A DNA stretch of 64,000 nt from Sporothrix humicola (Eukaryota; Ascomycota; Sordariomycetes; Ophiostomatales; Ophiostomataceae), in contig WNYE01000068.1 of assembly GCA_021396245.1 (NCBI GenBank), forward strand, positions 62,001 through 126,000, read 5' to 3'. The notes beneath the pieces were generated by a model. The model saw nothing but the letters and a program-made list of their open reading frames with translations. It was not told the DNA's origin and searched no databases. Shown piece after piece: positions 12,001 to 23,731 of the stretch; within the stretch, counting starts at the first letter, position 1, and every line of letters starts with the position of its first letter. The translations under genes and the position numbers were made by a program.

Positions 12001-13978
12001 CTCCATCTCCATGCAAGTAAAGAAAGACTGGCAGGTCTGTCGAGTCTGTGTAGGTGGAAGGTGCAACGCAACTGCCCTCTCAACATATCAAGCAGTCAAG
12101 GAAGGAACGATGCATGCCACACATAACAGCTTCCTAAACTGACCATGGCCGCCCCGTACTCCGTAAACTTTCCGTCTTAATCTGGCACTTGCTTTGCCCC
12201 CTTTTTGCGTCCATCATCTTCTCGCTTCCAGCCTCATAATCATTGCATTTCCATCAGCATCCCTCTTTGGTCCCATGCACAAGCCTTTTATCTCCTTGTT
12301 GGATTATATCAACATCAGATGGAAGCAAGAGCAGGCCAGCCCAACAATAATCAACAACACCGACACAGCGTTTTTTCCGAAAACAAGGCGACTGAGCAAA
12401 GTGACAGAAGCTCGAGAATAACGAAAACGGACTCGAAAACAAAGTGAGTGAGACTCAGAGATAGGATTTGGCAGGTCATGTTTAAATACTAAACGAACAG
12501 TCTAAATTCTGATGCCTTAACTCGCCCGGGATTGCTGCTGTGGGGTCATCTCAGGTAAGATCTGGTGCTGTTTCGACCCTCCTTTACATCTGAAACGCAC
12601 GGTCTAGACCACCTTCGACGAGTTGGACCCTGGAACAGACTATCTCCACTGCATCTATCTCACTATGTTTCGAGCCCTATTGAAGGTTGAAGAGTCACGA
12701 TAGATAGCTAATCAAAACTGACTCACAGAACCGCAATCCTGCCAGTCCAATCCTTGTTGCAAGACTTTGTTTCCAAAGGCACGATACTGCAGAGTTAACA
12801 TTCAAGAGATTGACGCAATATTGCCGTTATATTTGCGCCAGGCCTCGTACCTCCATCCAGTCACGATACAGCGTCAAAAGAACAGGAACCGGCTAGCGGC
12901 ACAGTCCGCCTATCCCCAGACCGTTTAATTGTTGCTGTTCCTGACAGTGACAAATAACTCCGGCCACAACTAGCACATCTGGGTGCTCACTCCAAGTTCA
13001 CGGTGGGCAGTGCTCCGGTTCGGCGTAGTTTTCGAGCTATAGCTATGTGTCAGCCTCTCTCCATTGACGCAAATCTCAAGCTCTTCAGTGTCCGACATCT
13101 CGACTATCAGATATCTCAAAGATCAGGCATTAGCTATTGGGTGTCAGAATTGCACCTGCCAGGATCCCAATTGTCAGCAAGGGTCAGCAAAGCTCAGCAC
13201 TGTTGAGTTAGATTTTTACGAGAGCCAACTCACGAGGAGGCAGCCGTCGATCGACAGCAAGGGCCTTCCCTTCAATGGAAGTCTAGCTTGTCTCCAGTTT
13301 TCTCGTTTCGCACACCAAAATACGATCGTCATACTTCTACCCTCTGCTGGATACTCAAACGCTTGCTTTTTGGCGCTCTGTTCATCATTCGACGGATACC
13401 TTAATTTGCGACCCCCACTCCGTGCTGGATCTCTACCTTTTTTCAAGATACTTGCACAGCTGTTGTGCAAGGCAGGATAGACATTGTCTTTTCAAAAAAG
13501 CTCTCGTTTTAGTGGTGTATCTTACACTTTGCGGTCCGGAAACACATGCAGCAAGCGCCACAAAGCACACGATCTTCACCCCTCCTCCCGCTTCTGCACA
13601 GTTTCCCTGGCTTTTCAACCCACACCGGGCGCAATTCGTGCGCTGGCACCCTGCGAGTACAGAGTATGACTGCAATTCTTACACAGGATTGTGCGCCTTG
13701 ATGCAATTACTTGAACGGGAGTCCCGCCCGGCAACTTGACCGCCATTGTTTTCTTGTCAATGCTTATTTCAATTCGGCTTCTTAAGCGGTCCCCCTGCTT
13801 CTTGCAAGTCCAGAATTCGTCTTGTCGTCTTCATCCCTTGACTTGCACGAAAAACAGCAGTGTCGTTAATAGTTCTTGATTTACAAGTCAAAACAAGACC
13901 GAAACAAACAACAGAGGACCAGACGTCACAATATCTCGCCAAGCACGCCATACCTCTAATATATACATCTCCTCGATA
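9099..13978. other. 4.9-kb gene-free divergent interval
   Basis: Lies between the divergently transcribed GH76 and FluG-like genes. No open frame has plausible protein composition, and I found no tRNA, rRNA or transposase remnant. It has an imperfect CTTGGTCTTTGCCTGGTTC-type repeat at about 9822-9875, T-rich blocks near 9720-10030, and a TGACTCA palindrome at 12719-12725. It could hold long regulatory DNA, untranslated leaders or noncoding RNA, or an eroded element; sequence alone does not decide. Confidence 0.5.
9822..9875. repeat. Imperfect TGG/CTT-rich tandem repeat
   Basis: Runs of TTGGT, TTGCCTGG and TTGCTTGG recur about six times over 50 bases. It looks like a degenerate minisatellite in noncoding DNA. 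Confidence 0.5.
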
Positions 13979-16725
13979 ATGGCGGCAACAGTGCCAAGTG
14001 GCCAAGTCGGGCCCCAAGGCCCCGTCGCCACGGAGGACGAGATTCAGCGCGTTGTTCAGGCCATCAAGAAGACGCCCATCGTCGACAACCATGCGCATCC
14101 TCTTCTGAAGCCCGACGTCATTGGCCAGCACTCCCTTCTTTCTATTGTCAGCGAGGCTCACGGCGATGCTATCCGCGCCTCGGTCACAGCATTGTCGCAT
14201 CACCGCGCAGTCCAACAACTTTCGACCGTCCTAGGATGCAGTCCGACATGGGACTCAGTGGTGACGGCCATCGAGAACCACCGCAGCGACGATTACGACA
14301 AATGGGTTGCATATTGCCTCGATGGCCTGGAATCAATCTTGCTCGACGACGGCCTGGACAATGAAGATGACGTGTTCGAGTTCTCTTGGCACAGCAAGTT
14401 CACACGCTCCGCGTGTCGCCGGATTGTGCGCATCGAGGCGGTGGCGGCAGACATTATCAACCGGCACTGCGAAACCCTCGACAAATTGCAGCCGTTTGAC
14501 AAGATTTTTGACAACATGCTCGAGGAATTTGACACGCAAATCAAGCAGGCCATCGCAGATCCTGACGTCGTCGGCTTCAAATCTGTCATTTGCTACCGGA
14601 CCGGTCTTGACGTGCCCCGTGTTGTAGATATCGCGGGCGCCCGCAAGTCGTTCTCTGACATTCTCACCACGCATTCGGCATCCGGCAAGCGGTTCCGCCG
14701 GCTGCAGCACGCCGGCCTCAACGACCTTTTTGTCCATCGGACAGCAATCCACATTCGTTTCAGCCCGGGCCGTTTCAACAAGCCAATCCAGTTCCATACG
14801 GGTCTTGGCGACAACGACATCACGTTGACGAAATCCTCGCCAGCCCATCTTCAGGACTTCATCCGAACCTACTCTACAGTCCCAATCATTCTGCTGCATT
14901 CGGGCTATCCATACGTGCGCGACACCGGCTATCTTGCGACAGTCTACAGCAATGTGTACGCCGATATTGGCGAGGTGTTTCCGATTGTCGGCCGCCATGG
15001 ACAAGAGGCAATTGTCCGTGAGATATTTGAGCTGTGCCCGTGGTCCAAGGTGATGTGGAGCACCGACGGGCATTGGTTCCCAGAAACGTATCTTCTTGCC
15101 AAGCTCCAGGTCCGCGAGGTGCTTGAAACAGTGAGTCATAAATGTTTGATATTGCAAGGATACAGCGCATGTTCTAACACGGTACCTAGGTTGTCTGCGA
15201 CTTTGTTCGAAAGGGCCACGTCGGCTGGCGGGCAGCCAAGCAGCTTGTGCAAGATATTCTCTTTGAGAACGCCAACAAGGTCTACCAGCTTGGGCTCAGC
15301 TTACCCAGTGCCGACGAAGATGATGATGAGACCATATCCCACGTAAAGAGCACGCCAGATGTTCCAGCCAAGCAATCCGACCTCGCGGTATGGGACGTCT
15401 TCACACGGAGCCACCCTGCACCCGACTTTGTGCGTCTCTCGTGGCTCGACTACACGGCCACACCGCGCATGCGCATGGTCCCCTTCCGGCGGTTCGACCG
15501 TCTGGTGCGATCCAACAGCCCGCTTGATACTGGTATCGCCAAGGTGTGCCTCGGAGTGCTCCAGAACGACCATCTCGTATCAGGCGTGCCACCAACAGGC
15601 GAATACCGCTTCCATCCCGACTTTTCGTCGCTAAAGGCCGGCCCCGTTGAGGGCCATGCCAATATATATGGTACTTTCCGTGAAGAGGACGGATCTGCGG
15701 TGGCACTTTGCCCTCGTACACAGCTGATCCGTGCTTCGAAGCTCGCGGCCGAGAAGGGCATCTCATATCTGGTCGGTTTCGAGATTGAGTTTGTCCTGTT
15801 GCGCAGAAGGAGCGAGGGCGACTCGTCGACAGGCAGCCGTTTCGAGAGACCTTCCAATGATGGCCATGCGTGGTCCACCAGCCGTTACAACAGCGACCCG
15901 GCCATCCCAAAGCTTCTCCGGGACATTGTCAAGGACCTCGATAACGCGGGCATCGAGGTAGAACAGGTCCACAACGAGAGCGCCCCGGGCCAATTTGAGC
16001 TGGTCCTCCCCGCCAAGGCACCGCTCGAGGCCGTCGACGCACTGTTGCACACGCGGGAGACAATCGCCCAGCGCGCCACCGAGGCTGGATACAAGTTTAC
16101 ACTACATCCCAAACCGTTCCCAGGCTCATGTGGCACGGCATCACACGTCCACTTGTCACTAAACACAGCAGATGGCACCGGCGCCAACGATCAGGCCCAA
16201 TACGAATCCTTTTATGCCGGCGTCCTCGAGCACATGCGCGCGATTGCCGCCTTTACTTATAGCCATCCATCGAGCTACGAGCGCGTTGTCGACAGCGCCT
16301 GGGCCGGCGGACGATGGGTGACGTGGGGCACGCAGAACCGCGAGACGCCGCTGCGCAAGATCGTGGGCAGCCACTGGGAGCTCAAGTGCATGGACGGCCT
16401 GGCCAACCCGTACCTGGCGCTATCGGCCGTGCTCCTGGCGGGCCTGTCAGGCATCGACAACAAGAAGGAACTTGTCTGGGGCGACTGCCCCGTCGACCCG
16501 GCCATTCTGACAGCTGTCCAGAAAAAGGAACTGGGCATCAAGGACATGCTGCCGGCCGATCAGGGCTTTGCACTGACGGCTTTAAAACAGGATGAAGAGC
16601 TGTGTGCACTGATCGGCAACGACGTGGTCGACCGTTATGTCAAAGTCAAGAGGGCCGAGGCGGAGCAGTACTTCTCGAACATGACTGATTCTCAACGGCG
16701 TGAATGGGTCATTGAGAGATATTAA
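13979..16725 (+). CDS. fluG: FluG-like amidohydrolase-glutamine synthetase fusion
   Basis: Two exons (13979-15130, 15190-16725), 895 residues, near the size of Aspergillus FluG. The N-terminal ~400 residues form an amidohydrolase_2 domain, with the metal motif HAH at 38-40 and FHTGLGD, LLHSGYPYVRDTGYLA and WSTDGHWFPE further on. The C-terminal ~440 residues form a GSI-type glutamine synthetase catalytic domain, with FEIEFVLL, ESAPGQFELVLPAK, GTASHVHLSL, TWGTQNRETPLRKI and LANPYLALSAVLLAG. In A. nidulans FluG makes or controls an extracellular signal that starts conidiation; whether the GS part synthesises glutamine is doubtful. The intron donor GTGAGT and acceptor CTAG keep phase 0. An AATAAA lies about 100 bases past the stop. 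Orthology to FluG is well supported by the fusion; the developmental role here is inferred. Confidence 0.92.
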
Positions 16726-16825
16726 GACATAAAGAGAGATACTGAGGGGAAAGAAACTGGGAGGCGGTAGAAAGGACATATTTATAATGCGATAGCTGGT
16801 ATACGGACTATGAGAATTCACAGCA

Positions 16826-16831
16826 AATAAA
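16826..16831 (+). terminator. Possible polyadenylation signal of fluG
   Basis: AATAAA hexamer 100 bases after the fluG stop codon, on the coding strand. Confidence 0.4.
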
Positions 16832-16987
16832 ACGGGAATGACATGTGCGGAGCAGACAAAAGCAATCGACCGCCGGCGTTCTTTTTCTTACGTTTTACTC
16901 TTTTGATTTTCAAGAACCACAATACTTATGTTATTTTCGGATGGCAGACTCCGACATAAATCGGTCAAGAGAAGTCGTTTAATTTCT

Positions 16988-17013
<26 letters not shown>
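16988..17013. repeat. A26 homopolymer
   Basis: Uninterrupted run of 26 A. It could be a retroposed poly(A) remnant or simple slippage; no retroposed gene sequence is recognisable on its 5' side. Confidence 0.9.
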
Positions 17014-17018
<5 letters not shown>

Positions 17019-17801
17019 TCAAGCCAAGCACAGATGGATACATAAGAATAAAAATAAATCAAGAAATATCATCCTGTTCTTAGACATAATCGTGTTGTTT
17101 CAATAATTTGGTCTTCTTCATTTCATACATCAGAAAACACGTGCGTGTCTTCTCTTCTCCACGAGTGATTTTGCATGCGGAGTCGTATTAGTGAGGAGAC
17201 GAATGCGATATTGCCCTAAAGATTCAAGACTGGTCGCAGTCCCCCAAAATTAGCCGCATCCTGTCAGGGGTCTTTTATGCGCTAGCGCAGCCTAGCAAAG
17301 GCGGCCTGGGCGCTGTCCAATTGGCCTTGTCCAGCCAGTCAGGGGAGGAGACGACGCCAGCCGCGTCGCTCAAAGCGGGAAAGAGCCAGTGAGCCCGCCA
17401 TTGAGACCACATATTGAATGCATCCTTTTCGGCTGAGCTGTCCTTTCAATTCTTATCCTCACGACCTGAGCAAACAAGCCGCGGCCGGCAAACACAACAC
17501 ACGCCCACACGCCATTTTACGACAATCGCATCGAAATCCAACTTTTCGACGATCCTTTCTGTACGAGCGAGTTAACGAGTGGCCGAGTTGACGACGAATC
17601 GATGACCCCTGACTTTGCTGTCAGCTATTGAACTTATCGATCGACGATACTCCTTCACGACACGACACGCAACCTGCATCGAGACATGCGGTAGACGAAT
17701 CAACAAACACCCATCATCTCCACGAGAAAATCGACTTCTGCGAAATCTATATTATATTCCCAGACGAGGAAGGCCAGCGGCCGATCCATTGAACCGTCGC
17801 A

Positions 17802-19096
17802 ATGATGAACGGCTACGAGAGCTACAACGGCGGATACAACGAGAAGCAGGGCTACAACGGTGGTGGCTACGGCATCAACAACAACAATGCCTACGACCAG
17901 AAGCAGCACGTAGACGAGGACGCCTTCGGGCCCAAGTCGGGCAGCAGCATCGTCAGCGCCTTTGACGCTTTTCGTACGTCCCGGAAGCCTGCGAAGCTTT
18001 TGAAGGAGACACTGCTAACCATCCAGCCAAATCAAAACCACAGTATGTGCAGCGGACATCGGGCGGCGGCAAGTGGACCGTTGCCATGATCATCGTGTCG
18101 TTCATTCTGTTCTGGTCGGAGCTGGCGCGCTGGTGGACGGGCGCCGAAGAGCACACGTTTGCCGTCGAAAAGGGCGTCGGCCGCACGATGCAGATCAACC
18201 TCGACATTCTGGTCAAGATGCACTGCGAGGACCTCCACATTAACGTTCAGGACGCCGCCGGCGACCGTATCTTGGCTGCGTCCCTGCTGCAGCGCGACAC
18301 CACGACCTGGCAGCAGTGGGTCGACCACCGCGGCAACCATCGCCTGGGCCGCGATACACAGGGCCGCCTGGTGACGGGCGAGGGCTGGACGACGCTGCCG
18401 CACGAGGAGGGCTTCGGCGAGGAGCACGTGCACGACATTGTGGCCCTCGGCCGGCGCAAGGCGCGCTGGGGCAAGACGCCCAAGCTGCCGTCGAGCGCCA
18501 ACGGCCAGGGCGATACGTGCCGCATCTACGGTAGCCTCGACCTCAACAAGGTGCAGGGCGACTTCCACATTACGGCGCGCGGCCACGGCTACATGGGCAT
18601 GGGCGACCACCTGAACCACGAGGCCTTTAACTTTTCGCACATTGTCAACGAGCTGTCCTTTGGCCCCTTTTACCCGTCCCTCGTCAACCCGCTCGACCAG
18701 ACCGTCAACGGCGCCTCGGCCCACTTCCACCGCTTCCAGTACTTTATGTCTGTCGTCCCCACGGTCTACTCGGTCGGCCGCCCCGGCCACCGCGGTGCCC
18801 GTGCCATCTTCACAAACCAGTACGCCGTCACCGAGCAGAGCGCCGAGATCGACGAGCGCAACATCCCCGGCATCTTCTTCAAGTACGACATTGAGCCCAT
18901 CCTGCTCAACATTGTCGAGTCGCGCGACGGCATGCTGCTGTTCCTGCTCAAGATTGTCAACGTCCTGAGCGGTGCTCTGGTGGCCGGCCACTGGGGTTTC
19001 ACGCTGTCTGACTGGGTGAAGGAGGTCCTGCAGCGGAGACGGCGGCGCAGCGGCTCGGCTGCAGATGGTGTTCTGGGTAAGAAGTCGGCAGAGTAG
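17802..19096 (+). CDS. erv41: ERGIC/COPII vesicle cargo receptor, Erv41-like
   Basis: Two exons (17802-17973, 18027-19096), 413 residues. The Erv41-Erv46 complex cycles between ER and Golgi and retrieves ER residents. The hallmark FDAFPK lies across the intron (residues 54-59), followed by transmembrane segment 1 at about 73-89, a large lumenal domain with the ERGIC features CRIYGSLDLNKVQGDFHI and FNFSHIVNELSFG, and a second transmembrane segment near residues 365-388. The short lumenal domain, without the Cys-rich part of Erv46, favours Erv41. The N-terminal 45 residues are an Asn/Gly/Tyr-rich cytosolic tail. The basic tail after segment 2 (QRRRRR) fits a cytosolic sorting signal. The donor is GTACGT. 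Confidence 0.9.
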
Positions 19097-19458
19097 GAGG
19101 GCACTCGAGGTGGATTGGGTCTTGTTACTGATTATTTGGGTGGGTTGAAGAAGCACAAAACGGAGTTTGGAGTCCTTTCATTATGATTTTATATTTTTCA
19201 TATTATTTTGCAAAAAGCTCGTGTTCTATTGTACAATTCAATATTACTTTACATATTTGGTAAATGAAGCTGCAACTATATCACAATCCATTAAGCATTG
19301 TTTCAAATAAATTGTGTGAAGATGGATATGATTTCAAAAGACGCAATCTACATGCAATTCTATTGTTTATATATGTACGTTGGGAGCGGTATTAAGATTA
19401 TCATAAAATCGTATAAAAACATGCTCATCACGCTCGCAGTTTTCTTTTCAGCCCTCCA
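19097..19458. other. Convergent 3' spacer, erv41/UbiB-like gene
   Basis: AT-rich; AATAAA at 19306-19311 on the plus strand could end the erv41 transcript. No gene seen. Confidence 0.5.
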
Positions 19459-21477
19459 TTACGCCGCCGATGTCGCTGTCGGCGGCCCAACCGTCAAGTT
19501 CTTCATGCCCGCAAGACGCCGCGCCCGCAGCCATAGGTCAATGCCCTCGAGCTTGGCGCTGCCCTTGACATAGCCGAGGCACGCGCCCAGTAGGCGCACC
19601 AGGTTTGTTGGCCACAGCAGCGAGCCGTGCTGCGTGCGGATGTTGTCGACCTGCTCGTAAAAGACTGTGCGCAGGCAGTACTGCGCCATGACCAAGAACG
19701 AGCGGATGGGGCCCTGCTTTGTCTGCAGGGCGTCGTCAAGACTGCGTGTCAGGTCGTTTGTCTTGAGAATCAGCAGAATGATGCGCGGCACTTTGCCGAG
19801 CAGCTGCACAAGGTCAGCAAGCAGACCGTCCTGCAGCTGGCCGCTGATGTGGTCCTTTTCGTCGGAGGTTCGCGGCTGAATAATCGAGCCCGACGAAAGC
19901 ACACGGTAGTCACGGCCGGTGATGGCCGATGCAAACAGAGGGAACGAAGACTCGTCGACGCCCGCAACCTCGTGGGCGTAGTGCTGCATCTCCTTCATGT
20001 CGCCGTCGAGCACGGCCAGCCACATCTTGGCATACGAGCGGCGCAGACTCAAGGGGATATCACGGTAGAGGCCGTGGTCGTACAAGATAATATCAAAGTT
20101 TTTGTGGTTGACAAATGGCAGATGACGCAGCCAGCGCATCAAAAAGTTGGTGGAGGGAGGCTCGCGGACACGGACAGCTAGATTGCCGCCGTGGGGATCG
20201 CAGTGCAACGGCGCACCGTCACCGAAAATCATCTCGTTGAAGATATGGGCAAGGGCCGTGGACACTTCGTCGCGGTCGATACCGTTCTTGTCGAGATATT
20301 CGAGGTCGTCGAGACGGTGGCCAACTTCGCATGCCATGACCAGAATACGCTCCTTGCCCCAGATGACGTCTGGCACGACGAGCGGCAGTTGAGGGATGGC
20401 GGCAAAGTGTGCCTTTGTGCGCTCGGCGTTCTTGCCTTCAAGGGCGAAGTCAAGCTCTTGCGGCAATGAAACAGACATTTCAGATGACAGCCAGTCAAGG
20501 TCGTACTCGGGGAAGAATCGCTTCAATGTCTTGAAAGTGAACGTTGTCAGGGCCATGTCGAGCGGTGCCCATTGCGCCAGGCTGGGATGCTGCACTTTGA
20601 CAGCAACCTTTTGGCCGGTTTCGCGGATCGTGGCTAGGTGAACCTGGGCAAGAGAGGCGGCGCCCACTGGCTCCTCTGAGAACTCGGAGAAGTAGTCCCA
20701 CAGGTCGGTTCCGGTGTCGTCGCGGTACATTTGCTGGATCGAGGAAAAGGACGAGACAGGGCACTTGTCCTGGAGAGGAATAAATGTCGTCGTCCACTCG
20801 GAGGGAAGAAGGTAGTTCATAGCGCTCTGTTGTTGTTAGAATGTTGTTTTCATATGAAATTCTTTGTGTGCGAGACTTACCAAGTGCTGGCCTAGCTTGA
20901 TAAAGATGCCTCCGTTCTTCTCAAGGACATGCAGTGTTCTGAGAGCACAACGTTTATGGCAAGCTTTGACGAGAGCTGATTGTTCGGCTTCATCTTCGAT
21001 CGTGTCTTTCTTGCTGAGAGTTTTGCGGTAACTGGGGAGTTAGTACCGTAATCAAGTGTACCTGAAGCACAAAATATTCGTATATTCCTTGCCAACTTAC
21101 TCGTTGATACACACGACGAGTGCTGTGGCGACTCGGCCTGTCCGTTCGACAGTCTCGTAGCTTTGCTTGATATCGTCGGTAAAGGCGAGGATCGTTGCTG
21201 TTGCTGCACCGCCGCTTGCTGTCAGCAGCATGGCCCGGCGGCTTCGGGATGAGCGTGGCGGTGGTGGAGGAGGAGGGACAGTCCGGCCGCCTGTCTTGGT
21301 GCTTGTTGAAGAGGTCGACGAGAAACGAAAGTTTGTGGTGCGCTGGCCGTTCAATTGGCTCCGGCGGCACTTTGCACAGGCCCAGCCTTGCGATGTCGGT
21401 CTTGTGTTGACAGTCTGCCGGCCGAGGGCGTCCACAATGGACGACACGGCCGACGGCCGCACAAATGGTGTCCTCAT
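19459..21477 (-). CDS. Mitochondrial ABC1/ADCK (UbiB) kinase-like protein, Cqd2/Mcp2-like
   Basis: Three exons on the minus strand (21477-21101, 21031-20881, 20826-19459), 631 residues. Introns of 69 and 54 bp, both with GTAAGT donors. The Arg/Ser-rich N terminus looks like a mitochondrial presequence, followed by a seven-Pro run and a hydrophobic segment (AMLLTASGGAATATILAF) that could span the inner membrane. UbiB hallmarks: KLGQ at 171-174, the Ala-rich nucleotide loop PVGAASLAQVH, VAVKVQHPS with the Lys, the ExD motif QELDFALEGKN, HCDPHGGN in place of the usual ADPHPGN, and YDHGLYR in place of DFG, as in the ADCK1/ADCK5-type branch. Yeast Cqd2/Mcp2 affects coenzyme Q distribution and lipid balance. 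The subgroup is a best guess; family membership is firm. Confidence 0.88.
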
Positions 21478-21848
21478 GGTGAGGAGAGAGATTCCTGGAG
21501 AGTGGCGAGAGAGGAACGACGATAATATTCGAGAGTTTATGAGAAAGAGGAGAGGGAGGAAGGGGGACGGGGGGAAAGGGTTGGTCTAAATCACCCTCAT
21601 CGTTTCAGTCGGAAAATTTGAGTAATTATCGGTCGTTTTGTGGTGAACGAAAAGTAAGAAGACGGAGGAGACCGCGGCATAAAACAACTGATGTCGTTGC
21701 CGGCTTATTATTTTTTTGCGCGGAGGACCACGATCCAATTATTGACTTGGGGGTCCTGTCCGCTGAATGTTGGGGTACCGCCACCCGTAGAACGTGCTAG
21801 CGCTCTGCGTCCTGGTCGTTCCTTCCCGTTCAGATGTTTTCAACTGAA

Positions 21849-21891
<43 letters not shown>

Positions 21892-22466
21892 CCGTCACTT
21901 GCCTCGCTCGCTTTCGTTTCCTTGCCTGTCTGTCGTGCCGGGCAGTATCGGAGCCCACAGCGGGGTTGCTCGCCACTTTCCTGCCAGGTTGAGCCAGGGC
22001 CGCCCCCTTCCCAAAAAGGTACACAAAAAATATGCACGTGATTGCGCTTCTCGAAATCGACGCGTCCAGGGCGACCGCGTCCACTGGCCCACAACTGTCT
22101 GTTCAATTAACCCAGTGAGACACAGCGCGCACCATTCGCGCGCGACTTTCTTCCTTCCATCAACAGCTCTCATTAACAAAGCACTTTAACACGCCTCCCG
22201 TTTATCGCTCTTCATTTCAACATTTCGACATCCGCCACTTTGCATTTGCATTCCATACGTCTTCCACTAGCATTGCATTTTACCAGCTTCACACGATTAC
22301 TCGATAACGTTCATCGACAGGACATCTTTTCTTCAATCATACAATCTACCTTGACACTATTCGTCAACTCGCCACACTGGACGAAAACACGAAGATACAA
22401 AACGATATCGGGGCAGAGCACGACACAAAGACTCCCCAGCAGCCTGCCCAGCTTCCAGCAGACAAG
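21478..22466. other. Divergent promoter region with T39 tract
   Basis: Shared upstream region of the UbiB-like gene (minus) and the disordered orphan (plus). It contains a 39-base T run, a CACGTG E-box at 22035-22040, and from about 22190 a C/A/T-rich leader for the plus-strand gene. No other gene seen. Confidence 0.5.
21851..21889. repeat. T39 homopolymer
   Basis: Uninterrupted run of 39 T between two divergent genes. Poly(dA:dT) tracts exclude nucleosomes; this one is long and prone to slippage or assembly error. Confidence 0.9.
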
Positions 22467-23405
22467 ATGTTTACCGCCGTAATGTCACCGCCCGTGTTTG
22501 GCATTGGCAGCGGATCGCCCGACCGTCTGCCCATGATGCCCGCCTTTGCGTCGTCGCCATTCCGGCCTTCGCGTCCTTCTCCTCTCTCGTCGTCCCCTAT
22601 TCGGGCATCATCTCCTCCCTCGTCGTCCCAGCGCGAGACCCAGTCTTCACCCATCCAGTCATCACAGCCGCATCAGCAGCAGCAGCAGCAGCCATCAATA
22701 TTCAACTTTGGTGGCCAGACCACCGCGACCACAAAAGCTCCCACATTCCGCTTCGCCTCGCGGCCAACAAAACCTGTCCCACGTGGCCAGCAGACCCACG
22801 ACGCCGCCCAGCAGACCCGCCGCACTCTCTTCCTCAAGAACGTCCGCCAGCGCGCCGACGATCGCAACTGGGACCGCCGCAACTTTGAGCAGGAGCTTCA
22901 GAAGCTCGAGTGGTGGTCGCTGGAACGCGAATTGAGAGAGGCGCGCGAGTCGGACGTCACAAGCATGCTTACGGAGCAGGACATTGAAGACGCCGCCGAC
23001 TGGATGGCGCCATCACCCGCATCGCCGGCATCGACTGCTGCATCGGCCATGCCCTCTTTCTTTGACGATGAAAACGAGGCAGCCGACAACAGCTTTGCTA
23101 CCGAGGCCACAGACTATTCGCGGCGGCACAGCGGCGGTGGCATGTACTACGACCTCGCTACCGAACAGGAGGATAAAGAAGCTATGGATGAACGCATGGC
23201 AGACCTGTTGGCCATGGAAGAAGAGGCCGAGATGGAAGCGCTGATTGCATCAATGGAGGCCGACAAGGCCGCTGGCCAGATGAGCCAGATGACACCGCCT
23301 GAGCGGCCAGCCTCAGTAGCCTATTCGGACGATGAGGACTACGACGCCATCTTTAGCGAGCTTTTGTCGGGCGCTGCCGATGATGATATGGAGATGGATT
23401 TGTAA
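22467..23405 (+). CDS. Uncharacterised disordered acidic protein
   Basis: Intronless, 312 residues; I do not recognise the family. The N-terminal ~120 residues are Ser/Pro/Gln-rich, with SP and SSP sites and a run of six Gln. Residues about 118-165 (RRTLFLKNVRQRADDRNWDRRNFEQELQ onward, through LEWWSLERELREARESD) form a charged, probably helical core with Trp residues. The C-terminal third is strongly acidic, with a Met/Glu/Ala coiled-coil-like helix and a DDEDYDAIFSELL motif near the end. The composition suggests a nuclear or cytosolic adaptor. The leader context (AGACAAG before ATG) is acceptable. Real coding is supported by the length, high GC in third positions and a coherent protein pattern; function unknown. 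Confidence 0.75.
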   Translation: MFTAVMSPPVFGIGSGSPDRLPMMPAFASSPFRPSRPSPLSSSPIRASSPPSSSQRETQSSPIQSSQPHQQQQQQPSIFNFGGQTTATTKAPTFRFASRPTKPVPRGQQTHDAAQQTRRTLFLKNVRQRADDRNWDRRNFEQELQKLEWWSLERELREARESDVTSMLTEQDIEDAADWMAPSPASPASTAASAMPSFFDDENEAADNSFATEATDYSRRHSGGGMYYDLATEQEDKEAMDERMADLLAMEEEAEMEALIASMEADKAAGQMSQMTPPERPASVAYSDDEDYDAIFSELLSGAADDDMEMDL

Positions 23406-23731
23406 GAGGGACAGCATTGGTGAAAGGAGAAGATCACCACATCATTTATTATGGAGTCATGGGTCTACGGCATTTTGCAATTTTGGCGTTTGCGGCTTTT
23501 GTTATATATCTTATGTCTTTTATTACTGCTTCTTTTTCTTCTTCTATTCTTATGGTCTTGGGACATGGCTGGGCATGTATAGGAATCATCTTGACCGTCG
23601 TTTTCATCCAAGAAATCTACATTTGTGTCTGTGCCTCAGTCTGTGTCCTACGTCTCCAAAATACGGGTGTGCAATTCCAAAAGAATGAATATATGTGCTC
23701 TATAATGTACTATCGCTACTCTCACTGTCCC
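23406..23731. other. Convergent 3' spacer, orphan/pex19
   Basis: AT-rich shared 3' flank; no gene or clear signal seen. Confidence 0.5.

Larger units (their letters stand above)
16732..17801. other. Spacer fluG/erv41 with 26-base A run
   Basis: Contains the fluG 3' flank, a homopolymer of 26 A at 16988-17013, then AT-rich sequence and the promoter/leader of the next gene. C/A-rich leader sequence is visible from about 17480. No gene seen. Confidence 0.55.

Noticed and set aside
12157..12165. TACTCCGTA-like motif, seen again near 54559 and as ACTCCGTA near 39730, as possible mobile-element ends
   Set aside because: Only isolated short copies; no inverted partner at a sensible distance and no target-site duplication could be found by eye.
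13951..13975. TATATA near the fluG start as a TATA box
   Set aside because: It is less than 20 bases before the ATG, too close to serve as the promoter of a leader-bearing transcript.
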